From assembly GCA_029876055.1 (NCBI GenBank), contig CM056874.1, positions 124,001-188,000 of the forward strand: a stretch of 64,000 nt of DNA, written 5' to 3'. A program made the translations under genes and the position numbers. The notes under the pieces are model-generated. The model was not told the DNA's origin. It did no database searches and was given only the letters and a program-made list of their open reading frames with translations. Below, piece after piece: positions 53,472 to 64,000 of the stretch. How positions within the stretch are numbered: the stretch's first letter is position 1; each line of letters opens with the position of its first letter. This DNA is from Madurella fahalii. Taxonomy: Eukaryota; Ascomycota; Sordariomycetes; Sordariales.

Positions 53472-54836
53472 ATGTCCGCCATGTTTTGGAAGTTCCTAGC
53501 ACTTATTGTCGCGGCGCTACTTGCTCGAGATGCCGCCGCTCAAAACGTCAACGTGGGTCGGCTGTTGAGATTCGCATGCTCCCAACTCGTCATCGAGCGC
53601 ATCGACCCGCTCGTCAGTCCAGGCATGAACCCATCCCCGCATACCCACCAGATAGTCGGTGGAAATTCCTTCAATGCCACGGTAGGGTCTCGTTCTCTGC
53701 ATGGGCATCTAGTGATGCTGACCAGCCGAGTCCAGATGGACCCGGAGTTCATGGATCCTTCTACGGCGTCTACCTGCACCACCTGCACGTACTCGGAGGA
53801 TTTCAGCAACTACTGGACCGCGAGCCTATACTTCCGGTCGCCCGAGAATGGATCGTACAAGCTCGTACCGCAGCGAACCAACTTCGTTGGCCTTGACGGG
53901 GTGAGACATCCGCAGGGTGGCGGCATCACGGTCTATTACATGACGGCATATGGAGGCAGCGGAAAAACAACCGCTTTCAAGCCAGTAAACTTATCCCTCT
54001 TTCTCCCTCCAGCGTCTACATCCCTCTTATTGCAGAGCTAGCTCCCGTTTCCTATTACTTGGATCTAGCTGATTTTCACAAGGGCTTCCGTATGATCGCC
54101 GGTAACCCGTATCTCCGCGACAAGAATGGGACATTCCGCGGCATCTGCCATCGTTGTAACGGAAACGGCGACGGTTTTGGCCCTTGTGATTCAAGTGACA
54201 CGTCCGAGCTGCCAGTAAAGATTTGCCCTAGAGGCATCCGGGCTTCGATTATCTTCCCGTCGTGCTGGGATGGGGTAAATCTCGACAGCCCCGACCACAG
54301 CAGCCACATGGCGTATTCGCCAGACGGGGCGGTTCTTTCCAGTTCGGCTTGTCCCAGCTCACACCCGGTCAGAGTTCCGCAAGTCATGTACGAGATGCAA
54401 TGGGACACTACGTCGTTCAATGACCCCAAATATTTCGAGGATGGCAAACAGCCCTTTGTGTACAGCTTCGGCGACCCGTGAGTTTTGCGTTCCACTCTGC
54501 CCAATGCAGCCACTAACTTGAACGCTAGAACCGGGTATGGCCAGCACGGCGACTATTTGTTCGGTTGGAAAGGAGACGCACTCCAACGGGGCATGGACGC
54601 GGTTCTAGGGGACGATTGTATCAACGATGGGTGTAGTGCTCTGAAATCGCAGTCTGCGGCCGAGGCTGTGGCCTGCACTAAGAAGACACAGGTCCTGGGG
54701 GAAGAAAGCGTTGGGAGGAACGGCGAATGTAAGCGCATGATTTCACCCCCCCCAACCCGGCCGCCAGTCATCTCTAACAAATTCTGGAACAGGGCTCCCG
54801 GCACTTCCAGGGAACGTGCCCGTCACATACGATTGA
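53472..54836 (+). CDS. Secreted DUF1996 protein (second of two paralogues)
   Basis: Five exons (53472-53681, 53736-53984, 54083-54477, 54529-54728, 54793-54836) give 365 residues. A signal peptide (MFWKFLALIVAALLARDAAA, from an ATG three codons inside the chosen start) precedes FACSQLVIERIDPLVSPG, PHTHQIVGGNSFNAT, TCTTCTYSEDFSNYWTA, TTAFKPGFRMIAGNPY, CWDGVNLDSPDHSSHMAY and GYGQHGDYLFGWKGDALQ. It ends WLPALPGNVPVTYD. The first intron, 53682-53735, is read in frame but removes a segment lacking family similarity. Function unknown, as for the copy at 34618, with which it shares two intron positions. Confidence 0.88.
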
Positions 54837-55665
54837 ATAGGTAGATTTACTAGGCGTGGCATGGGAGGGCCGGGGCGGGTTGCCGATACTTCTGTTCTGC
54901 TCAAATATCTCTTACCGCTCACTCACCACAGTATTGGAATGACGAGGAATTAGAAATAACCTTGTAGTGGCATTTTTTTCTCAAACCAGCGACTAGGATA
55001 AGTATTCCTTACGTACAGCTCTCGTCTTGCCATATCAAGACAGAGGGAGTCCTAGATGACAAAATAATCGGGAGCCGGTAATGATTAGCTCCGTAAATGC
55101 GAGAGGTGTAGGAAACTGGTTAAGCCATGAAATGGCTTGTCCAGTCTTACTGGTAACGCTATTCGCTGGGTCCTGGTTTGACTAATTACGCCTTGCCGGC
55201 TACGGACATCGGCAATGTGATGTAAGACACCTTGCCTTAGCCCGTATTTCGTAATTCGTATCTCGCATTCCCAAATCCAAGACTGTTAAGGCCGATCGCT
55301 GCATCCGCCATCCGGCCCGCCAATCCCAAAAGTAGGCAAGTCAGGATCCCCACAATTCTTCATGGTTTATGACTGGTGGCCGGCATCATTAGATACTGAG
55401 TTCCATGTCGGCACCTCACATTGGTGATCGCTTTCCTCGGGTTCATAGTGATGCGCACGGGGCCGCGAGGCGTATCAAATCTTGGCTTTAGAATTCGCAG
55501 CCATTCTCATCAAATGTTCAAGCCCGGATGAGTCAAGCTCTACGCCAAAAATTGTATTAAAACAACCGGCTCCCATCTACCCGTATCTCTCATGATGGGG
55601 GTAGTTGTACCAGGGCTCGCCAAAATTTATCTCAGTCCCCGTACGCCCGCGGCCTGGAGTTCACC
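54837..55665. other. Intergenic region upstream of the beta-lactamase-like gene
   Basis: About 0.83 kb without supportable coding sequence, RNA gene or repeat. Confidence 0.5.
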
Positions 55666-57594
55666 ATGAAGTTCAGATTCGGACATTTCTTGGCTACCAT
55701 CCAAGCTACAGCAGTAGCGTTGGAATGCCATCCACAAGGACCTATCGTCCCTCGACCCTTTAACCTCAACGCATCAGGCACGTTCCGCCACGCCCTTGAC
55801 AATCTCACCAAGACATTCGACGCGGCATTTACGGGAGACATCAAGGGTGGCTGGGACGTTCGGAACGTTTCAATGTCGATCGGGCTTGTTAGCCTAGACC
55901 AAGATAAGCCCTCGGTCCCTATTTGGGAGTATCACCATCTTGCCTCGGGCAACGTCAATGGCACCAAGTCTTTGAACAGAGACTCTCAGTATCTGATAGG
56001 GTCCGTCTCCAAGGTCATCTCGGACGCTATCCTGCTTCGAAGCGGTGTCAACATTGACGACCCCGTCACGGATTTTATCTCTTCGCTCAACAGCCCATCG
56101 TCATTGATCTCTTGGAATAACATCACTCTGCGTGCATTGGCCTCGCAGCTCGCCGGAATACCACCAAACTGTATATGTGCCTTCTTCAAACCAGAAAGAG
56201 GACGTAATAAGCGGTGCTGACCCAGAAACAGATGGTTTCTCCGAGTACTACTATATCAAGGGGTATTTCGAGTCTCTCGGCTTTCCTCGAATCAACGATT
56301 CCGCTTTCGAGCCATGCGGCATCATTGGTCTGAACGGCGGGTGCTCCAAAGAGCGTATGTTCCGCTGTCCTCTTTCCTTCGGGATCTTTGACCGCTCGGA
56401 TATCTGACCATTTCCATCGCAGAGTTTCTCCAAGGCATGCTAAACCTCTACCCGGTCGCCCCACCAATGTCCCGACCCGTCTATTCCAACATAGCCTACA
56501 CCCTCCTTATGTACGCTCTCGAATCCAAAACCGGAAGAAACTTCACGCAGCTGTTGCAGGATCTGATTACCACGCCCTTCAACATGTCCAACACATTCCC
56601 CAGCGGCCATCCTCCCTCACCCGACATGAACGACTCCCTCGCCGTAATCCCTCCGATGGCCAACACGTGGGGGTCCAACTACGGCGACACCGCGCCGGGC
56701 GGCGGTCTCGTGTCCTCGCTAGCCGACCTCTCGTCCTTCCTGCACGCCATCCTGGACAGGACCGTGCTCGACTCGCCCACCGAGGTCCGCGAGTGGCTCC
56801 AGCCGCGCAGCTTCGCCGGGTCGCCGCACAGCTTCCTCGGCACGCCCTGGGAGATCTTCCGGCCGCCGCCCGAGCTGCTCTTCCCCGAGGCCGAGGGGGC
56901 CGGCCACACAGTGACCATCCTCAACAAGGACGGCGCCGCCTACGGCTACCGCGCGCGCATCTCCGTCCTGGACGAGTACGGCGTCGGCATCGTCGTGCTC
57001 ACGGCCGGCGACCAGACCGCCCTGACGAGCATCTACGACGCGGCGCTGGCCGTGCTCGTCCCCGCCGTCGACGCCGCCGCGAGGGAGAGCGCAGGCAGGG
57101 AGTACGTGGGCGGCTTCGCGGGCCTGTCGACGGCGGAGACCGGGCGGGTGCCCGTCAATGCCACCACGGAGATGGACGGCGTCTCGCTCAAGCTAGTGGG
57201 GCTGAGCAGGAACGGGACGGACATGCTGGCGTCCCTCCAGGAGATCTGGACGGTGACGATGGGGGCGTTTCTGCCAAGCCTGGAGCCGCAGGGAGTGTGG
57301 CGGTTGTACCCGGCCGAGATTGCGAGGCCAGGGACGGCCGAGGATGGGAGGGAGCTGGTGTTGGAGGATTGGAGGGTCACGTGGGAGGTCGAGTTGAATC
57401 CCGACACGGAGCTCCCTGGCAGGGGACTCAGCGGATACGACTGCTTGAGTTGGACAGTTGTGGATTGGCTATACTATGGTAGTGAGCCCACTGATAGAGT
57501 AGTATTCGTGAAGGATGCGCAGACGGGAAGTGTGCTCGGGTTGGAAGTCCCATTCCTGAGGACCGGGAGTATGGAGAAAGTGAGGTTGCTGTGA
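55666..57594 (+). CDS. Secreted serine beta-lactamase-like hydrolase (class C/esterase fold)
   Basis: Three exons (55666-56170, 56232-56354, 56423-57594) give 599 residues. A short hydrophobic signal-like N-terminus (MKFRFGHFLATIQATAVALE) precedes the domain. The nucleophile motif SxxK is IGSVSK (Ser113, Lys116). The second active-site motif Y-x-N is VYSNIAYTLL (Tyr230, Asn232). The third motif near the end of the catalytic domain is not clear; EGAGHTVTILNKDG is a candidate. Many N-glycosylation sites (NMSNT, NATTE) support secretion. A C-terminal about 170-residue region is beta-rich and of unknown role. Fungal members act as esterases, lactamases or transacylases in secondary pathways. The substrate here cannot be told. 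Confidence 0.87.
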
Positions 57595-57901
57595 GGGAAG
57601 TATGAGTGCGGGCGGAGTTTGGGATACTACGTAAGCTTAATCGTCATTACTTATATCGAATATTGAGGACAGGGATCGCTGGGGGTGTTTTGTATACCTT
57701 AGGCGGAAACAAATGCCGCAGAATGCAGACTACATGAATGAACAACTCGAGATACTGTAGCTAATAACAAAGAACTAGGCTACAGTGTGCATTCTACTTA
57801 CAGGCTCTAATACAGTAGATATACCGCTTGAACCGAATCCCAAAGCGAACGGGCTCCCAAAGCAAACTAACAAGTACCAGTATTGATCTACCAACCGTCA
57901 T
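57595..57901. other. Short convergent intergenic segment
   Basis: About 0.3 kb between the converging beta-lactamase-like and RTA1-type genes. Nothing recognisable. Confidence 0.5.
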
Positions 57902-59142
57902 TTAGACTCTTCCAGAGCCCCTCCTCCTTGCCATTTTAAAGGCATACCCGTTGTTTTCCCAGAACGGTTTCTGGTGGCCTCCGCGGTGCATCAGCGCGCT
58001 AAACGGATCAAAGAGAGTCTCGCCCAAGGTGCGCGTGTCCTTCCAACCGGGACCCTTGAGTTGGGTCTTGCCGTCCTGTGCGAGGTATACTTTGTAATTC
58101 TCGGGCAAGTAACGGCGCGGATGCCAAACGTTCCAAAGCGTCAAGCTCAGGAGCAACGGCGCGGCCTCGAAGACGTAAAAGTACCACTCGTATCGCACGG
58201 TGGGTCTCAGGCTTAAGGGGTCAAGGCCGGAGAAGTCCACGTTGATCGGCGGCGGGTCGGCAAAGTGGTCGACCGTCCGGTAGATGGTCCTCGCAAGCGT
58301 AAGCAGCATACTCGCGTATGACGCTATCAATGGGTGTATAACTTTTGGATTGGTTATCCGGCCGATGCGGCAAGCCTTGTGTGATATCCCTGCTAATACG
58401 AGAAAGGTGGAGATGACGAGGATTTGCACTACGAGCGAAGCTTTCGCCAAGGTGGCGCCCACGCTAATGAACCTGTCGGCAACACTGCTATTGGAGAGGT
58501 AGGAGATTCCCATAATAGTGAGGAGTTCAATAACAACGCAAAGGCAGGCCGACGTGACCAGCAAGCGGGCGGGGTGAATCGGCGCAAAGTAGGGGACGAA
58601 GTAGAAGATTCGGCCGAGGATGTGGTAGTTGGCTAACTCTATGAGAGGACTTTGTTTTACTCAGTTCAAGTTATCAGAGAGATCCCAAGACGCTTGGAGT
58701 GGTCGAAATGAGGGATGGGAGACGTTTGAGCGGAGGGTGGGGGGTTGGGGGGGGCGCGTACGGAGCCATATATATCAACAACATGCTTGCAGTGTAAACT
58801 GCAACATCCTCATAATGAAAGGCGCCGTATCCACGCGTCGCGAAGCCCGCCGTCAAGAGGGCGCAACAGAGAAGCAGTACCGCAGTCAGTTTGAAGCACC
58901 TGTAGTGACTAAGGACGGCCAAGGCAAAAGTTAGTTTGAGAAGTCAGTGGTTGAGGCGAGAGTGAGGCATAGAGTACTGACATGCATTGCCAGAGGTGGA
59001 ACAACCCCGCGGCGGCGAAGGCTGCAGCGAAGAAGATGGCTGCCTCCTTGTTCGGCTCGTAGAAGTAGACGCTGGCCGGCACTTGAGCCTTGTCAGCAAG
59101 TGACCCAAGTCCCAGAAACGGCTACCATACTAAGACCAGCAT
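57902..59142 (-). CDS. RTA1-like lipid-translocating multispanning membrane protein
   Basis: RTA1/RSB1-type proteins are fungal seven-helix membrane proteins linked to sphingoid-base export and drug tolerance. Exons 59142-59131, 59088-58982, 58899-58762 and 58649-57902 give 334 residues. The internal exons read VPASVYFYEPNKEAAIFF, FHLWQCMCFKLTAV and MLLIYMAPPLIELANYHILG, then GRIFYFVPYFAPIHPARL and EAAPLLLSLTLWNVWHPRRY. At least seven hydrophobic helices are visible, with an Arg-rich tail. The first exon is only 12 nt (MLVL) with a 42-nt intron. The true N-terminus may be different; the rest is well supported by frame and family. Confidence 0.82.
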
Positions 59143-59772
59143 CCGACATGGTGGAGAGGCTGATTGAAACAACGGGAGCGGCGGCTTGGATTTTGAGCTA
59201 GACAGCCGGCTCGTATGCCTATAATCCAGTTTTTGAGAGTGCAATGCGATGAAACGAAAGTCGACAATTCATGCGCGTACTAATAATGAGATGTCCTTCT
59301 ATTCGGCCGGAACGAGGCCATGCAGAAGTCGTGACCACGACTACGACGATCTTCGTTCGGAGATCACGGTTTTCGCGTATTGTGGCTGTGCCCCGGTCTT
59401 GAGCCAACCACAAGCAACTTTACGTGACACCCGACCGATGAGCACGGATTTCGGCACGACGGCATAAGGTAGAACCCCGCATATTCCCAATTGCCAAGCT
59501 AGAAGGATTCAGGTCTTATTCTCAGGTCCCAAACCAACAAAGTCAAGTTCGCATACTTCATTTTTGTTTTTGGTGGCGACAGTTACTGTGTAAGTATGCA
59601 CAAGGGGTTTCCGCGGCACAGAATCGAACCCACTAACCAAAGTGGCAAAGGTATCATCAAATGTATCCAAATAACCCAAACCGGGGAACGCCCTGGATGT
59701 CCGTGAGGGGACATCCATTCCCGCGAGCATGAATCCTGACCTCACCCGCGCCGCCGAGGGGGGGGGAGGGAC
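59143..59772. other. Intergenic region between RTA1-type and GH16 genes
   Basis: About 0.63 kb upstream of the RTA1-type gene and downstream of the GH16 gene. A GGGTTCGATTC on the minus strand near 59624 resembles a tRNA T-loop but has no stems. A G-run lies at its right end (59758-59766). No gene is seen. Confidence 0.5.
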
Positions 59773-60765
59773 CTATGCCGCCGCGTATACCGCAGCGTAC
59801 TCAACCTCCATCATGCTGCCATAGCCGTCTGCAGTCGCGCCGTTGGGCGCCCCAGGCCTGAGTACATCAAACACGTTAGCAATCAGCATCCGGCCGCGCA
59901 CCTGCAACCTCTTGGACAAGGGGCACTCACCAGTTGCCGCCAACAGCAACGTTCAAAATCATAAAGACGGGCGAGTGCGCCAGCGTGCTCCAAATCCCCT
60001 GGTCCCCAATGTCGGCCCCCGTCAGGGTATGATACACCTGGCCATCCTTCAGCCAGCGAATGGCCTCGGCGCGCCACCCGGCCGCAGCATTGGTCCGATC
60101 AATCTGCAGCGTCCAGGTATGCCAGCCGTTGTCCGGCAGGCTGATGGTCGCGCCCCTGCCGATGGGTTCGTTGCACGGCCCTCCGTTGTTGGTGCCGCAA
60201 TGCACCGTGCCGTAGCCGGTCGGGGCGCCGTTGATGGTCTCCATGATGTCGAGCTCGCCGCACTGCGGCCAGGGCGTGCCGTGGTGGATGCTGTCGCCGA
60301 GGAGCCAAAAGGCGGGCCAGATGCCTTGCTTGTTGGCCTGCGGGTGGTCGCCGAAGCGGATAGCGGCCTCGAACATGGTGATTCTGCCTGGCTGCGGCGT
60401 GAAGGCGGCTTTGGATTCGATGCGCGCCGAGGTCCATTGGCCTGAAGGGGACTTGCGCGGGACGAGTTGGACGGTTCCCCCGCCTGAGATCTGGAGGTTT
60501 TGGTTCGAGGTGGTGTAGTCTTGAACCTCGTTGTTCGTCCGGACGCTATAGGCGTATCCGTTAGTGCTGGAGCTCTGGGTGTGCTTTGGAGAGGGCCTGC
60601 CGGTTACTTGGTGATAATATTCCAGAGACCCGTGTTGGGGCTCTGGCCGGCGCTCCCGGAGAAGCCGTCGGACCAAAGAAGTTGGTACCCGGGGTAGATG
60701 GGAGCTGGGCTAGCTGAGACGAACCCCGAAAGGAGGGACGCCAAGGCAAAAGAGATTGCACGCAT
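59773..60765 (-). CDS. Secreted GH16 beta-glucanase (endo-1,3(4)-beta-glucanase type)
   Basis: Secreted glucanase of 285 residues from exons 60765-60608, 60545-59931 and 59857-59773, with introns of 62 and 73 nt. A signal peptide (MRAISFALASLLSGFVSA) precedes the beta-jelly-roll. YQLLWSDGFSG is the start of the fold. SARIESKAAFTPQPGRITMF, the catalytic motif GELDIMETIN (Glu nucleophile and Glu acid/base separated as E-x-D-x-x-E), GWHTWTLQIDRT and FMILNVAVGGNWPG are as in fungal GH16. The last exon was recovered by splicing at GTGAGT and gives the end EVEYAAVYAAA. No wall anchor or CBM is present. Confidence 0.92.
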
Positions 60766-63700
60766 CGTTTCTGCCTCTATCGAGTATATCTATGCACTTT
60801 GCTATATCGGTGCGCAAATGGCGGCTAAGCGGAGAAGGAGCGAAGCCTAGGAACAAGCTATGGCTCTGGCAATGCAAAGGAAAGTCGTAAGCCAGCTTAC
60901 ACCTGGGGGCGAAAGGAACGTTGAGAAACCCGCTATGATATATCAGGGAAGGGAATGGACTACGGTTTTCTCGAGAACTGTCGGGAACCACGAAGCAAAA
61001 TCAATAAAGTAATTTGAAATGAATGTAAGTAGTAGGAAACAGGGGTCCGGCCTGGGTAGGGAACGTAAGGCTTCAAGCGGGATGGGCATCGACAGGAAGG
61101 AAAGCCAGAGAAGAGAATGAAAAACAAGGCGAAAGAATATATCCAGACATATGTGCCGTCGATATTGGCCGCCACACCCGCCCGGAAAGCTCGATCTCCA
61201 CCTCGGAGTCGATGGTAGCGACCCGGGCCGCTGTATGGAAGCTCCTAGGGGATGGCTCTGATTGGGAGCCCAACTCGGGCAGCGTTGCAGCCAGGATGAA
61301 ACAACAGACAGCGGGCGCCCCTTGTTCTATTCGAAATTTTCAGTGCCTCGAGCACATGCTTGGGATGTGGATGCCCAGGCGGGGCCCTAGTGTACTGTAG
61401 ACAAGTCGTTCTCCCAAGTTCACGACCCAAACGATTCGATCAAGGACCATTGAGGAAATGTCCAAGGAAGCGGCCCATAACCGAGATCCATGTCCGATAT
61501 TGCGAGGTGGCAAGGCGCGCCGCAAGTGTCACCTTGACTGTTTGCGAGGCGGCTGCGAGGCGCCCATCTGTGACAAGTCGGCATCATATCGCCAAGTCCG
61601 GGTTGATCTGGTGCTGGACAAACGACGAAGTCGGACATCTACAGGCAAAATTTTCCAGGCCACGAAAGGGGTTTCTCTCTGATGCCAAGCGCAGATCGGG
61701 AGTTGGAAAGGGGGGCAGGATATCGACCCCGCCACACCATTTTATGCAATGCCCGCGGTAAATCGCCCAAGTACCTGCGCAAGCCACGCTCCGGGCTGCC
61801 AAACATGAAACACATGGACTAATTCGCTTAGCGCGGGAGACCCACTGGCGAGCCTCAAACCTGTAGATCGCGGGTCCCCTAGCGAGCCTCGCTGTTGGAT
61901 GATCCCCTGAAGGTTGTCGAGTTCGTGCCGTGGAGAAAGGCGCCAGCTGTCCATCATGATGAAATAACGAATCAAGGGGCGAGGCTTCTTTTGCCCCTCT
62001 CGCACGATTGGGTCTGGACCCTGAGAAGCTCTTGGCAGGGGTCTGACCCCGGAGCTTGCAGCCATCCAATGGTGGCGCCGGGCTGCCATCTGATGTGAGG
62101 AGACAGGATCTCGACTCGTTCGCCATCGATGGCTGCGCGACATCAGTCGGTCCCTCGGCTCATCGGCATTTGCCATGGTGTGCGCACGAGAGACGCGAGA
62201 CCCGACAGTGCGACGTGTCATCTCAACTGCCGGCGGGGTGATGTTGTGCTGCGGCTTCGGTGCATCGGTGCATCGGTGCCCGGCTGCATCGCGTAGAGGA
62301 GGCATCCGGAAGAGCGGAGAAAGTGCTTCGAATCTGCGCCGGCATCGGGCCCTCGATTCGGCATGGTTGGGCTACGAACTGCTGAGCCGAGTCTGGATTC
62401 CAATCTCTTCCATCCAGGCTTTCACCAGGTCTGGGCTGAGGTGAACAGAGGTCTCAGTGGTGGAGAGGGAAAAGAAACCGCCGGCGCGTTCAGGCTACCT
62501 ACCTGTGCCTGCTGTTCTCTGGCCGGCCAATAACGGCCCGCTCGGCGGGCACTACCTTAGATAAACGCGTCGCTCCTGTGCGCGATGGCAAGTCCAGGTG
62601 CGCTTGTGCGTGTACTTGTACTGCACACCGGATGATCAAATGCCATGTTTTTTTTTCGTGGACTTCCTTATCGGTACCTTATCTTCAAATGCCCCGCCTT
62701 TGGATGGCTGAGGTGGCCGGATGCGGCGGACCATCCGGAGACTTCCCTGGATCGGGACATTTTTCTGTCGATCTTCAGCCCCCAAACGTGGCCTGGGCCA
62801 AGCCACAACACGGCATGAACATGAGATCGTTTTCATGCCTGGGATCAATGAAGATCAGTTGATGCTGCAACACCCAGAACTTCAAGTCTTCAACGTCCAA
62901 TTCTCCCGGAGCAGGCCAACAGACTCCTTGTTTCGAAGATGCCAAGTTTCGTTCAGAAAGCGGCGGCGAGACCACACGAAATTGAACGCGTAATTGCCCT
63001 CAAATTTCACCGTCAAGACGGCATCTGCTTTCTGTGGTTCCGGCGCGGAACTCATGGTCCGTGATCTACACCCTGGGGTACACCTTGGCCTCACCGCTGC
63101 CCGAATGGTGGCCACGGCCAATGTCCCGCCTCCACTCCGATGATGCTGTAGTTCCTATATCATCCGGTAGGGATTTTCCGTCATCAGAGCAGGGCTTGGC
63201 GCACTTCGCCGCCCGCGGGCTCTCAGGAACTTTTTCCCAGATCCAGGGAAAAACGAGGCGGCGGGACCGGAATGCCAGGGCTCGTAGTTATTATGTCCAA
63301 TATACCAACGACTACGAAATTATCCGACCATTCATTCCAGCCTGCTGCCTGTTTTCTTCTTGCAATGTAGTTCTCTTGTACACAATTCAGCAAAGGGGCT
63401 CCATCACTCGCTCCCCGTTTGAGAATGGTGTTGAACTCCAGGCGAGAGATCGCCGTCACTGTCTACCAGGAATGCTTATTAACTAACACTTGTCTACTGG
63501 GCCAAGGCTCTATATGCCGTTCTGTGAGGCTACGTTACGCAGCAATGCTCTGTGCTGCAAGTACTAAAATCCATCTCGTCTATCATCTCTTGCGAATATC
63601 TCCCTCTTGTACAGTCTTGCCAGACTCCCAGAGAAAAACAGTCGGGGTGGCGGAGGTATCAAACTCCGGAACCCTCGCCAACCATCCACCGATATAATGC

Positions 63701-64000
63701 AAGCCGCGCAATGTACGCGCCAAAGCCAAGATCCGCCGTTCCAGGTATCCCCCCCGCGCCAACGCCTCACAAGCGATATATGCCAGGCCCGACTATCAAC
63801 AAGGCCAACTGTATCACTGCCGGCCGTCACACGATTCGCGTCCATATCTCCCGTAGTTAAGGGTAATGAACACCATCCGGGCCGCCACGCCGCCCAGCCT
63901 CAGTTTTGCGAAAAGAAGCCCAAATACAGCACTCTCCGTGCAGCATAAGCTGCCCATTCCTCAAGTCTCTTCCTCTGTTCTTCATCCTCATCCGCCATAG
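60766..64000. other. Long right-hand region without a supportable gene
   Basis: About 3.2 kb with only short overlapping frames on both strands. A near-tandem GGTGCATC repeat lies near 62259-62280. A minus-strand frame from 63998 to 63900 begins MADEDEEQRKRLEEW and could be the first exon of a gene running left, but no good donor or next exon is visible. I see no transposon signature. Confidence 0.4.

Noticed and set aside
59600..59690. tRNA T-loop-like GGGTTCGATTC on the minus strand
   Set aside because: Flanking bases do not form a T-stem or acceptor stem.
63900..63998. Minus-strand frame starting MADEDEEQRKRLEEW at the right edge
   Set aside because: Plausible start of a first exon, but no good donor or continuing exon is visible, so it is not called.
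1..64000. CRISPR arrays, rRNA, bacterial operon signals, intact transposases
   Set aside because: No spaced direct repeats, rRNA-like blocks, Shine-Dalgarno-linked gene trains or transposase/reverse-transcriptase motifs were found by eye.

Overview
The window is nuclear DNA of a filamentous ascomycete, most likely a Sordariomycete. Genes have short GT-AG introns (mostly 49-110 nt) with CTAAC/CTGAC-type branch points close to the acceptor. They include typical fungal families (FLC/TRP-like, RTA1, DUF1996, POT transporter, Avt-type transporter) and many secreted carbohydrate-active or hydrolytic enzymes. Exon models were built by hand from reading frames, splice signals and family patterns. I ran no search.

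Layout. 0-20 kb is mainly housekeeping: RNase H1 (cut by the left edge), a short-chain dehydrogenase, a flavin-carrier/TRP-like membrane protein, a decayed F-box/ankyrin gene, a glycine/proline-rich single-pass membrane protein, the spindle checkpoint protein Mad2, a UBP14/USP5-type deubiquitinase and the mitochondrial Fe-S scaffold Isu1. 20.7-32.2 kb looks like a compact accessory metabolic cluster arranged as divergent pairs: a POT transporter and a SAM methyltransferase, a ferric reductase, then a stand-alone ATP-grasp ligase and a cysteine-synthase-like PLP enzyme fused to a rhodanese domain. It has no NRPS or PKS. 32.7-33.8 kb is a decayed HNH-endonuclease-type gene. 34.6-40.4 kb holds a secreted DUF1996 protein, argininosuccinate lyase and an Avt-like vacuolar amino-acid transporter.

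41.6-45.7 kb contains the most surprising pair: two intronless divergent genes resembling bacterial ArnB (UDP-Ara4N aminotransferase) and full-length bifunctional ArnA (formyltransferase plus UDP-glucuronate decarboxylase). All the catalytic residues I could place are present. Together they would convert UDP-glucuronate to UDP-4-deoxy-4-formamido-L-arabinose, a sugar known from Gram-negative lipid A modification. Bacterial origin and an undescribed fungal sugar are inferences.

45.9-60.8 kb is rich in secreted proteins: a GPI-type protein, a 16-cysteine small protein, a GH43 exo-galactanase-like enzyme, a second DUF1996 protein, a serine beta-lactamase-like hydrolase, an RTA1-type membrane protein and a GH16 glucanase. 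From 60.8 kb to the right end I see no supportable gene. No transposon ORF, rRNA, convincing tRNA or CRISPR was found.
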